From contig CM012954.1 in NCBI GenBank assembly GCA_000181795.3, forward strand, positions 139,725 through 203,724: a stretch of 64,000 nt of DNA, read 5' to 3'. Shown here piece after piece: positions 40,008-51,715 of this stretch. The DNA is from Trichinella spiralis (Eukaryota; Nematoda; Enoplea; Trichinellida; Trichinellidae). Every line of letters starts with the position of its first letter. The stretch's first letter is position 1. The notes below the pieces were generated by a model. That model searched no databases. It was given only the letters and a program-made list of their open reading frames with translations, and had not been told where the DNA came from. The position numbers and the translations under genes are program-made.

Positions 40008-43000
40008 GCCTGCACTCAGTATAGTTGAACTCACCAAACGTTGCAACTGAATTATTTATCAAATCTACAAAATTCATTTTCAAATTGTCAAAATAATAAA
40101 AAGTTTAAAATAAAAAATTATCATTCAAAATTCATTCAAAAACAATGAAATATTTCAAAAAGCAATATTAATAAATACGATGCTCAAAAATTAGTTAAAA
40201 ACCATAGAAGAATTATTAAATACTAAGTAAAATACAAAATCACACCGTGTAAAATAAAGAGTAAAAAAAAAGCTCCATCACAATTTTAACACTGAATATT
40301 TTAATGGATATCATTTATACTTGAAAATCAGTATCTTAGGTTTATAGTATATAAGCGCTTTACAAAATTGAGCACAATTACAAAACTTCTCGACGAGATT
40401 CTGATGGAAAATTTAATTTCCCACAGTGGCCTGAGTGTAAATTCGAAATGTTCATCATTCACCGCTTGTGTGTCAACGGTCTCCTGTACTGTTTTACTAC
40501 TTACTTTTACTTTATAGCAGACTATTTAATTCAATCTGTTTAAAAAACATTCTTATGAATACACAAACGAAATACAACACTTTAAAGAGACCGCCAAAAT
40601 AACATCTCTTCATTAACTACTACCTAAACTACAACACTACGTAATTAATACATGTAAAAATGGAAATTTTATGCTTGCATTTCAACGTATTCTTCAATCA
40701 ATAATATATTCACATTGACCTGTTACATTAGTGACTCAAATGGTTCAAAGTGAAATTTTCTTCTCAAAAATCAGTAGTTAATCGCTTAATCATCAACAGG
40801 AAAGAAAACATGTTTTTTAATTTTAAAATATTTAAAAGTTAATTATCTCTACTAAAAATTTTTTATTTAACTTTATCTAATAGCATAGCAAACAAGTAAT
40901 ACTCCCGTAACGGCGTAATATAACAAATCTATTGACATTACTCGTCTGTACATCATAAATAATACAATATTAATTATCTCCTGCTTGCAATGAACATTGC
41001 ATAAGGTATGAAATTAAAGCTTAATAATAAAATAGCATAAAAACAACAACATCTTAAATTACAAAGATACTGTTAATAAAGGAACTCTAAAATAATTCAA
41101 AATAAATAATAAAATTAAAAAAATGTTGTCCCCTTAAATAAAAATTCCACACAACTTCTACTTTACTAGCAGCGAAGCGACTTTTATTTCATTAAAAACA
41201 TCACACAAGCACTGACTGATAAAGTAAACAAAAAAGCAAGCAAACACGATCTGCCAACATGAAAACCTGACACAAAATACATGCATAATAGGTGGGTAAC
41301 ACCGCTAAGCTAAAAACAAATTTCTCAATGACCATGATTATCTATAAATAAAATCTTTCAAAATAAAACTAAAATCATGGAAATAGACTTTAATAAAAAA
41401 ATTTTACTCGTAACGTAACGCTGACACACGCTGCTAACACCTTAGCCTGCCAAAATATATCACACTTAAGTAGCGTTTGAAAAATACAATAATAGCCCAA
41501 CAGTTCAAATAATGCTCAATAGGTTTAATAATTAAAATACTATCAAAATTTATTCCTATCAAACAAAAATCCACAATAATTTATAGCCTTTGAGAACTGA
41601 TCAACTTTCAGTTTTACAGAATATACAATATTATGCCAATTTTGCTTCGATGTTTTTCAACATTCAAACAATAAACATGAATCACCGTATGAAAAATCAC
41701 TTCTAAATGCAAACTGACTGTTCAAAGCCAGAATTTGAGAAATAGAAACAAATCTCCCATCAGTTGATAAAATTTAATAACAACTAAACGAACAAACTAA
41801 TATAAGTTTAACTGAACATTCTAATTTTCCCTTCGATAGGTATTCTTTGTCGTAACATTATTAACCATTTTGATCATAAATCATCAAAGAAACTGCTGTA
41901 ATAATAAAAAGCAAATAACACGTAACTTACATGTAATGTAAGTTCAAAAATATTCGCTTGCTTCAATTTTTGTGCAAAAAAACTCAACACTCCAGAAAGA
42001 TTTATCAAAAACCCCAATATTTACTATGGTTCAAAATTCTACAAAAATTTAATTGTGATAAGCAAGTTAAATTGAATAAATGCTGCATTACTGTATTTCT
42101 AAGAGATAAGCTGAAAAAGCCTTTAAACTTTTTATCTCTAGTTAAAATGATTTTTTACAGTATTTCATTTAAATTTTATATAAATTTTTCATACCCATTT
42201 TTACGTCATTTTGGAATTTTGCAATCATGCTGTTGTTTTTCTTTTTTATTCTTTTCTTATTTCTTTATATTCTTATTATTATAAATATTTAAATTTAAAA
42301 TTATTTTTAAATGAATTACATAGCAGTAAATTTAAATTACATATATATATATTCATTTATTTATTTATTTATTTATATTACAATAACTTTGACGTGTTTT
42401 TAATTTTGTATTTCTGAAGTAGTTGTATCAATAAGACGTAAAGAACAATTAAACAATCACAAATTCCGTTCAGTCTGTGTCAGCAGTGCGTGATTGAGAT
42501 TTAAATTTCAAATTCATATTTTGATAAGATAGGGATAAAATTTGAACAAAACAGCTACGACGTTGAGTAGATACATTTATCAAAAATTATTTATTAACTA
42601 TTCAATGTCAATATATTATATATTAAATATACAAGTATATAATACCCTTTGCTATTTTAGAATAACAAAACAAATAAATTTCTGAATTGTCAATAACGAC
42701 AAATATTTTTAAAGGTTGTTGTTATAAATTTCATCGATTTGAAAGTTTTTCAATTGTGGATGAAATTAACCAATTATCTTTCAGTTGAGAAAATGAAGGA
42801 ATGCTACAGTTTGAAACTGAAACAAAAATATATGCAAATTGGATTGAAAATTATATTTTTAAACTAAAATATAAATATGCATATGTATGATGATGAATGT
42901 GTCAGTAAACTTTCTAAACTATATATAATTAATACTTTCAGGTCAATTTCACGTTCACGTTTTAATTGTCATATAACAATTGCAATTGTAATTGAATTAT

Positions 43001-43626
43001 TTTTGTTTGTTAGGCGTAATTCATTAACCAACTTGATAAAACTGACATTTATCAATGTGCATTTAATTAATTGTACCGATAAATTGCCTACTAAATAACA
43101 GAAAGTTGCATGTCTCTGATGAAAAGTGCAAGTCAAACGGCAACACCCTTTTGCGTCTAGAAGCAAGCACGTTTAACTAACTAACTGGCCGTTGTGTTTA
43201 TACGCGACAGTAGATGCAACGCTCTGACATTAGATTTTTATCAACTTGAAACGCCAGTTGGAAAAAGTGAAAACTGATCCATTTCAAATTAAACGCCAGA
43301 GTAATATTTGATTAGAGACTTCTATTGAGAAAAAACTCGCCTTTAAAATCAAGTACTAGTTTAAATGAATGCAACCGAAAAAAACAAACTTTATATATAT
43401 GTGTATACATATATATATATATAAGTTGAAAATTTTTGCCATTTATGCATTTCTGGTCAACTAGCTGTGTGAATGGCAAAGCATAATTGAAATTCTAATT
43501 TTCTTTATCAAACTTCATTTGTTCAACTAGACTGCATGCATGCATGCAAGTGTACATTAGTGGCGCTATTTTTGAACAAGCAGTAACAGAAGAACGTTAA
43601 CTTCGAGAAAGAATACATGAAGAAAA
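40008..43626. other. Divergent intergenic region, no gene seen
   Basis: About 3.6 kb between the divergent AKT (-) and SLC22 (+) starts, very AT-rich. Open frames at 41958-42284 and 42877-43166 have biased, low-complexity content with no recognisable motifs. A TTTA run lies at 42353-42375 and a TA run near 43392-43424. Confidence 0.6.
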
Positions 43627-46493
43627 ATGCTTGCCGATAAAAGAACAAGTAAATCAGAAACTCTTTTGAAACATGTCAATGAAGAAGATCATACATCCAA
43701 TGGAGTAGACATTGAAAAATTACTCCTCTGTGGTCCTTATCAAGCACTTATATTTCTTCTGTATCAGTTTACAATGTTCGTTCAAGCAATGAACATGTCA
43801 TTTATGGTTTACGGTAAAGTTGAACCAAACTGGAGTTGTGCTAGCGATGGAAGATTTCAGTTTGCAAATCAAACTGAAAAGCATCACTGTGCATTAATTC
43901 AGAATGGTTCTTGTCCGAACATAACTTGGACTATTACGTTTTACTCGATCGTGCCTGAGGTATGTTTGAAACTTCATTAATAAGAAATTCTGGAAATTAC
44001 ACTTGTTCCCTTGTAATTAATAAATTTCGCGATGGCAGAATTAATTTTTCGCCATTAAAATAATTTTAGTGGAACTTGATCTGCGACAAAGCGCACATCG
44101 TTTATTGGATAATATCAATTCAAATGGCAGGAGTTATGATCGGAACACCGGCTATTAGTCATCTATCTGATTTGTTGGGAAGAAGAAAAGTAAGTAAAGT
44201 GAATATTTATGAGCATTACGTAAAATACTGCATTTAGATACTAGGAATATCACTGCTGCTGCAAATTATACTTGGCATTGCTAGTGGATTATCTCAAAAT
44301 TGGGAAACGTTTGCAGCGCTTCGATTTTGCATGGGCATTTTAACAGGAGGCTGTCTGGTAGTTGTCCATGTGTACATTGTTGAAAGTATTACAAAAAGCA
44401 ATCGAATGTGGATGATGTCAGTCGGTAATATAACAGATTTCACGTACAACAAATTAATCACATTCCTATCAGAATACACTTTCATTCATTTCATTAAATC
44501 ACATTCATTACAACTTCTACCGCATTATAACTCGACAAAATTCAATACAGCCATATACATATATATATACATTAAAAATTTCTTTCAGGTGGATTCGCTT
44601 TTGGCTTTGTTATTTTCAATGTAATTGCTTACTTCTGTGGTCATTGGCGATCACTATCCATTTATGGACATCTGATTGCTATAGTACCATTAATTTTAAC
44701 TGCGTAAGTTGAACGTTAGTACACGTGGAAAAGTATACAGATTACAATGAATCATTTTCAATGCTAGAATTTTACAAGAAACTCCTCGGTGGCTGTTGCA
44801 AAAGAAGAGAAACATCGATGCGCTGAAGGCGGTGAAAACGATTCTTCGATGGAATAAAAAATCAGAAACTTTTAACGAGGAAAAATGGCAAGCGTTGGTG
44901 AGAAGAATGCAAACCAAAACTACCAGTAAAACATCCTTTTGGAGTTTGTTTCTAAATATTAAATCTGCCCTATACACGACTTGTCTAGCCTATTCTATGT
45001 AAGCGAATAAACTATGCCTTTCTTTTTTCTTTTTAATCATTTCTAAATAGGAAATTTTAGGTTTACTATAAATTTAATTTCTTACGGTATATTGTTCACC
45101 TTGGATGAACTAGTTGGAAATATATACTTCAATGCATTCATTCTGTCAATAGTTCGATGGATCGGTTCAGTGATGACAACTGTACTTGATCGATTTTTCA
45201 AGTAATCTTAACTCTCTGATTATTAACTATTAGATACATATTCTGATATGAAATATACAAGTAAGTGTTCATCACTTTAGATGCTGTGGAAGAAAGCTAC
45301 TTGTTCAAACTGCCATGGCGATAATTGCAACTTGTTGCACAGCAATTGCAATTTTTGAAATCACCGGTAATAAATGCTTCAATTACATTAACAAACATCA
45401 TTCACCTTTTTTGCATACGTATATGTATACTTATTTATATATTCATGTACTTGATAAATATAGTTTTAAAATTACAAAATTTACAAAAAATTTGCAGATT
45501 AAAAAAATAATTAACATAATCGAAATTATCAATATTTAGGTATGAGTCAGAAAACAGTGAACAATACTCTAATTTTTATCGCATCTATTTCCACTCCAAC
45601 AGTATGGATAGGACTGAGCTTGATTTCCGTTGAACTTTATCCAACTTCAATACGGTAAGCTAATTTAGATGTCTAATACACAACTTCTAACAACAACACG
45701 AAATAATTCAGCTTAAAACAACACCAATAACACGACACAAAGCAAAATTGTGCGGTCTTGACGAAATTTAGACTGCATTTAAAAAAAACAATTTTTTCTT
45801 CAACCCTGATAAAAATCTTACCTGAAATTATTGCATATGTACAATTCTTATTAAGCGTAAAATGAATGCATAAATTCTGTGCACAGATGCCAAATCTAAT
45901 GACTAGATAGATAGATGTATGCAGTTGAAAATAACATAATAAGAGAGTACACACGAAGTGAATAAGTGAAACATGAACACACGAGTTAGACTAAATAATT
46001 AATTATTGACCAGTTCATTGCATTACTATTAAAAGATTTACATATTTACACAATGTTATCAGCCAATAGAAGAGATAATGAAACTGAAGCATGCTTATCA
46101 AACTTTCTGTATTAATAAAAGTAAACAAAGACTCATAAAATCATTATCAACAACAAAAAATTAAATACAATTTTACACAAAGAATACCTCTTTCAGAAAT
46201 ACGGCGCTAGGATTCGTTTCATTTTTCACTCGTCTTTCCGGCGTAATTACCCCACAAATTTTACTTCTAGTATGAATATTACTGAATAAACAAAATAATT
46301 GGAAATTTATAAATGCAAATTTCAGGACAAGCTGTGGAAACCTTGCCCGTTTGTAGTGTTTTCCGTTTCATCGGTGCTTTTCATTTTATTCTTTCAATTT
46401 ACTATTCCTGAAACCAAAGGAATGGCACTGGTGGAAGAATTACCGAATGCTAGAGAAAAAAAGTCACTTACAAAAGCCATCAGTGATAATTAA
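43627..46493 (+). CDS. SLC22-family organic cation/carnitine-type transporter
   Basis: Plasma-membrane major facilitator. Exons 43627-43959, 44070-44189, 44238-44424, 44589-44703, 44768-44998, 45061-45201, 45281-45366, 45540-45654, 46197-46269, 46326-46493; 522 residues with about 12 hydrophobic segments. Landmarks: GPYQALIFLLYQF, a Cys-rich extracellular loop with N-glycosylation sequons (NMS, NQT, NGS, NIT), EWNLICDKA after the loop, SDLLGRRK (the MFS A-motif), ALRFCMG, ILQETPRWLLQKKR, CCGRKLL (second A-like motif), ELYPTSIRN, and IPETKGMAL near the C-terminus. These are the standard signatures of SLC22 OCT/OCTN/OAT proteins; substrate class is not decidable from sequence by eye. A short out-of-frame ATG (43617) overlaps the start codon. 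Confidence 0.94.
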
Positions 46494-46845
46494 TTTTACC
46501 TGAATAGCTGAAAAAATAATTTCTTCTCATTTCGAACGTACCCTTATATAGCATTATTCTTGTGAGAAATAAAAGCAAAATTTTTTAACGATATGCTCCG
46601 CATACATCCCCATACAACCATATTCAATAAGCAAATCAGTTGTCTTTATTTGCAAACCTAAAAATATAATATTACACGTACAATTGAATAATTAAATTGT
46701 TGTTAAATTGAAAAGAAAAAAATTTTTTTTCTTTTTACTGCTCACGTCGAACCATTTTGTAATAAGCAATCAAAAACTACAGTGTTCAACATGCTCAAGT
46801 TTTATTTATTTATTTATTTACAGTGCTTGACGAAAATTGAAACGT
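46494..46845. other. Short convergent spacer, no gene seen
   Basis: Contains the 3' UTRs of the SLC22 gene (+; AATAAA near 46567) and of the PAN-domain gene (-). Ends with a TTTA/TATT repeat at about 46803-46820. Confidence 0.55.
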
Positions 46846-49800
46846 TCATGTTGCATTTTTGCATTTTCTTGTCTGCTTGTTGCAATGTCGTACATCTTTC
46901 TCAGAGCATCTTTCATATCGATATTGCAGATTGGTAGCTGAACAACAAGGACTCCATTCAGTCCAACCGCTCAACTCTGGGTAATCTTTCAACGCCTTTA
47001 CAAAACTTTGATAACCGTTCCAAGTGGCACGCTGTTTGAAAGAAGCACCGTTTTCTAGAAAGAAAATGAACAGAAAATGAAAGCATGCTTTCCTACTCGC
47101 AACATATATATGTCGTATTGTTGAAATCAGTCAACAAAATACTACGCATCACTATTACCAGCGCAATCAACTTGATAATAATAGACGTAATATTCATCTT
47201 CAGGAACAAACAAATCTGGCCGTGTTGATGCACTTTCCGAATTGAGAATACAATTTTGTATTTCATCCTGAAACATGGTTCATTGTGCAAAATTATTCAA
47301 AGATTTTTATATTTTTAAAAAATCCAACATCTTTGAAAAACATGGCTGATTTGCAACGGAACATCCCTGTTGATAAACACAGTTGAACGCATTCGTCATC
47401 GTCAGCAGCGTCTACTACTTGTCTTGCATAGCCAACAAGAACGTATTGTGGAACGAATCGAAACGGTTTAGAACATGGTGGAAGATCTTAAAAATATAAA
47501 ATTAAAAATCCCACTCAACAATCAAAATCCAAAAAAAAAATTGCTTGCAATTATTTTAAAATTGTAAACGAACAGAAAGAATATTTCAAAGCTCAACGAA
47601 CAAACTTCAAATAGGGAAATTTTGAAAATTTTCCAATAATCTATCTTTTCAGAAAAACTGAAAACAATACTGCATCTCATTTCAAATTTCACTCACTTGC
47701 ATAGCAACGAATTGAATACAGTTTGCTGCCTGAATTTTCTTCTAAGTTATAGAGATCAATTGGTTGACTAGACAACTGACACATTCTTCTACTAGAAAAC
47801 TGAGCAGTCTGACATTTCAGATCCCCAAGCTTCAGTGGACTGCCATATTTGTCCTAAAAGATGTGCAATTTTTTTCAAAAATGACTTTCTGCAAAATAAT
47901 CAAGCTATTCATATTTTACTCGATTTTCTTTGCAAGCTGTCAAACATTCTGCTTCACTGTGACCAGATAAGTCGTAAAATGGAATAGTTGTGGAAACGAA
48001 ATTTTGCAGTAAAACCAATTTTGGAAGTGTAGAGCCCTCGCATTGGAATGTCGACACTTCCGTAGTAAGAACGCATGATTCAGAAGGTCTAATTAAGACA
48101 TCTTGTGTATTAAATTGAAATGTCACAATAAAATGATAAAGTGAAAAATGATCTTCACTTTCTAATTCATACAAATAATTTTACTTACCTAATTTACTTT
48201 TTTACATGCTAACTTTAATTTACTTAACACAATTAATACATAGCTGCTATTGAAAAAATAAAAGGACAAATAAAAATTAATTGAATCAAAAAAAAAGAAA
48301 AAGAAATTACTTGAAATAAGAATAACCACGAAAAGATGCCAAACACTGAGGAAATGAATTTCCATGTACAGCATATAAATCACAAACACTACGCATGTAA
48401 TCGTACACAACAGAGAGGCACTGATATGAACCAGTACCAGGTCGCTTATCAAGACAAAATTTCAAACATTCTTCACAACCAATTTCACTTCTTCTTTCGA
48501 AAGGAGCTCCATTAGCAATAGCTGTATCAGCTCTCATTATAAAACAATTAGCAGCTAAAAATACAACAATAACGACAACAAAGATGAAAAACATACACTT
48601 ACATTTTTCAGTGCATATGCAGTTAATGTTACATATGCATGCACTTACAAATTGCTATTGCAAATTTCAACAATTGGTCATAATATTCATATCACCTTTC
48701 TGATAGTATTTATAGTATTCAATTCATTCTAATAATATGTCAATAAACGTGTTACTTATACTTTTTGCAAAATTAAAATTAAAATAATGTTCTACAATAA
48801 AATTACAAAAATTGACAAATGAACAAATTCAAAAAATAAAATAATTCTTTTTTATGATGAACATGCATGTCACAATCAGTTAGTTTTCATAGATGAAATA
48901 GAAAAAGTGAAAAGCCTATGATTATATTTATTCAACCGCTTTTAAGTATTTGCTCGTGAAATATTTGTTCGTAGTAAAAAAAATTGCATAGTATTTTGCA
49001 ATTTCAATAATAGTAATACAAAATCAATATTCAATAAATCTCTCTCTACAGTTATTAATTGAATTCTGATTTCCAATCAAAAACTGCTCCCCAATTCAAA
49101 TTGAAATTAAATTCTTAATATGATGTAATGATGACAGTACTAAAACACAAATAATAATTAGGACAAACGTACAGCTCATTCATCAATATGAAAGTGTAAA
49201 TTAAGTTTACATTTCACCCAAAACCGTTGTCTTCAAATACTTGAACATAGACAAACAACCTTTTCAAAATGCTTCACTTATAAAATAAACATTCTCATTC
49301 ATTAAAAATCTAAATTGATTTCAATGTGCAACACCGTAATAATATTTTCATTAATAAAACACATCCATCATATATAAATATACATATACATGTTTAGATT
49401 TATTTATTTTCGTTTAGATCAAAATCATATAATTGCCAGTAATGTACAAATTATTAATTGTATAGACAAAAGAAGTCAAAAAAAAGAAGATTATAAATTT
49501 TTCTTAAAAGTGTACCAGAACTGTCATCAAAGAATAAAATTACAGTATATTTTATAGATAATTCAAATAAATAAATCAAAATGTATTAAATATGGAAATA
49601 AACAAATAAAACCTAGATCGATAAATATTTGAAAAGTATATTGAAATGTAAAAACAAAATGCAAAAATTAAATGAAATAAATTACAAATTTTTAAAATCA
49701 TTAGCATTATTTTACAACGTACTTGCATTCATGTGCATAGCTTATTTGTTTAAGATTAAAGGAAAATTTTTTTAACAATTCAAATAAGCCACAATTATTG

Positions 49801-50431
49801 CAAAACAAGCAAGCAAACTGCATTAAAAGTTATAAGTAGTATGTATTTGTACGAACTGATATGATTGTTCTTGCCTATTAGTTCTTGATTAGCTTGGTGA
49901 TTTATAATTTTACAATTTGTTTAATATTTATTTGCACTTTCTTGCAAATACATCACTTTTAAATAAAATTAAAATTTATGATTAAAGTTGAAATATTTAC
50001 ACTCGAATATTCAACTGATTTCATACAACAGTTTCAAACAACAAATGGTGAGGTAAGAAATAAAATCACATATAATTTACATACAATTTGTCTCATGCTA
50101 ATCTTATTATCTACTTTGTCAATCGAAATCACAATCCAAATCATGATTATTCAAATTGATGTTATTCAAGTTACAAATTAAATAAAATATTATATGACAA
50201 TAAGAAAAATATGCAAAAAGAGAAACAGAAATTGATACCTTTGCCGCATTGCAGATTAGCTGCAGATGCAGCAGGTGAATACTGTGGGCTGACTTCAAAA
50301 GAAGGAATCAACGATGTATCCACATGACAGGTAACGTGATCCATTGGAGATTGGACAGATACTTGATGATAAGCTTGTGTGGTGAATACAATAAAAAGAA
50401 AATAAATAATAAATTTCAAAATAGCATTCAT
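46846..50431 (-). CDS. Secreted PAN/apple-domain protein with C-terminal thrombospondin-like module
   Basis: Predicted extracellular adhesion or matrix protein. Exons in coding order: 50239-50431, 48311-48554, 48224-48246, 47920-48101, 47697-47853, 47329-47486, 47159-47267, 46846-47054; 424 residues. Start at 50431 gives a signal peptide (MNAILKFIIYFLFIVFTTQA). Three Cys-spaced repeats follow in the PAN style: CEECLKFCLDK...YQCLSVVYDY, SEAECLTACKENR with KCQTAQFSSRRMCQL, and DDDECVQLCLSTGMFRCKSA with QNCILNSESAS and the YYYQVDCA ending. The last exon has GWTEWSPCCSATNLQYRYERC, like a thrombospondin type-1 start, then CNKQTRKC. The first intron is 1.68 kb. The 23-nt exon at 48224-48246 is the least certain part, although it is the choice I found that keeps frame. 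I do not recognise a named orthologue; PAN proteins bind carbohydrate or protein ligands. Confidence 0.8.
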
Positions 50432-50606
50432 TGTGCAAAGAATGAAATCAAATTCCTTCTTGCTCGCTGTTGTAGGTTTCACTTTGTATATATATGTATA
50501 TTTTTTTAATTTTAAACTACACCTTTACTAATGTTCAGTTAAAAATTTGTCCGTTGCTATTTTGGATTTTTCTTTTCACCAATGCCACTGCATGAGCAGA
50601 GTTTAT
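50432..50606. other. 5' flank of the PAN-domain gene
   Basis: AT-rich sequence upstream of the signal-peptide exon, with TATA-like runs near 50487-50500. No distinct element can be supported. Confidence 0.4.
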
Positions 50607-50738
50607 TTATTTGACTTGTTGGTTAATTAGGCTATAAAGTGATCGACATTTTGCTGCACTGTTCAGGAAATGCGCGACACCCTGTTCTGCACCTTCTCCA
50701 TTCGAAATAAATAATTGGTTGGGAAGCGTTTTGTCCAT
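50607..50738 (-). CDS. Possible small ORF or terminal exon, 43 codons, unknown
   Basis: Open frame beginning MDKTLPNQLFISNGEGAEQG and ending LINQQVK with a stop that overlaps an AATAAA polyadenylation-like signal. An acceptor-like ATTTTCTAAG precedes it at about 50765-50774 and the frame is open back to that point. Composition is less AT-rich than the flanks. I recognise no domain. It could be the last exon of a small gene, an untranslated exon of the PAN gene, or chance. Confidence 0.25.
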   Translation of the reverse strand: MDKTLPNQLFISNGEGAEQGVAHFLNSAAKCRSLYSLINQQVK

Positions 50739-50795
50739 TTTGCTAATCGACGTTGCCACTTTCTTTTGCTTAGAAAATCCAAATTCAAGTAACAA

Positions 50796-51715
50796 AATTA
50801 ATTTAGGTCAAACGATTTCACCAAGAGCAGGTTCTTGGATCTTCTACCACGCTTGCTTATTATTTCCGTAATATAACAATTCAAAGTGAACATATTTCAT
50901 CGCAAAAGTACTTGATCACCAGAAAAGATATCCAGAAATGAACACAATGTCATCACAATCATGACAAAATTTCTTAAATCAAAAAATGCACTGCATATAC
51001 TTTTCGCTTCAACATTTATCATTTTAAATGTTCATAAAAATTCTGCTTTCACTCCAATTCCACAACAACTCAATTCATATTCAGCATATTCAGCTTATTT
51101 CCTGTAACTGAACTTTACCAGAAAAGTTTTCTCCATTATTCAAGCTTCATCATTCCTAAAAATCAAATTCAATGGCAACAGCTTCATTTTAATGGCAATT
51201 TTTTCCAGCTACATTATATCAATGATATATTCATACGATAAAAATTCCGTTCACTACTTTATAAATGAATGAATTAAACAAAAAAAAATATAATTCATAA
51301 TCTATTGAAAAAATTGAATAAAATTATTGTTTATTGATTTGAAAATCAATTAAATTCAAAAATAATATTTTACGCTCTCACTGTGAATAAACTAAAATAA
51401 TAAAAATTTATCACACGTATATTACTTCGTTTATACATATACATACACACACATATATGTGTGCGTGCAAGTATTTGTATGTATGAGTACACATGGATGT
51501 GTGAGAGTCAATTCACAATAAAGCAGAATATATCTACAGTTTACAAAATCATAAGCATGCAGTCCATTTAAAGGCAGTTAGGCAGACATAGCGTTGAGTA
51601 GATTCAGCAAAGTAACTGAGCATCAAGCAGTTCATTACTACATTCCTTAAAATAATATAATATATATATATTTATTTATTTATTGCTAAGTTTTGCATAA
51701 CTACAGTATTGCTGC
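50796..51715. other. Intergenic spacer, no gene seen
   Basis: AT-rich with CA/TG repeats at about 51431-51510 and a TA run near 51656-51672. Contains the 3' UTR of the alpha-galactosidase-like gene. Confidence 0.55.

Noticed and set aside
41958-42284. 108-codon open frame in the AKT-SLC22 spacer
   Set aside because: Low-complexity Phe/Leu/Lys/Tyr composition expected from translating AT-rich DNA, and no motif or splice context.
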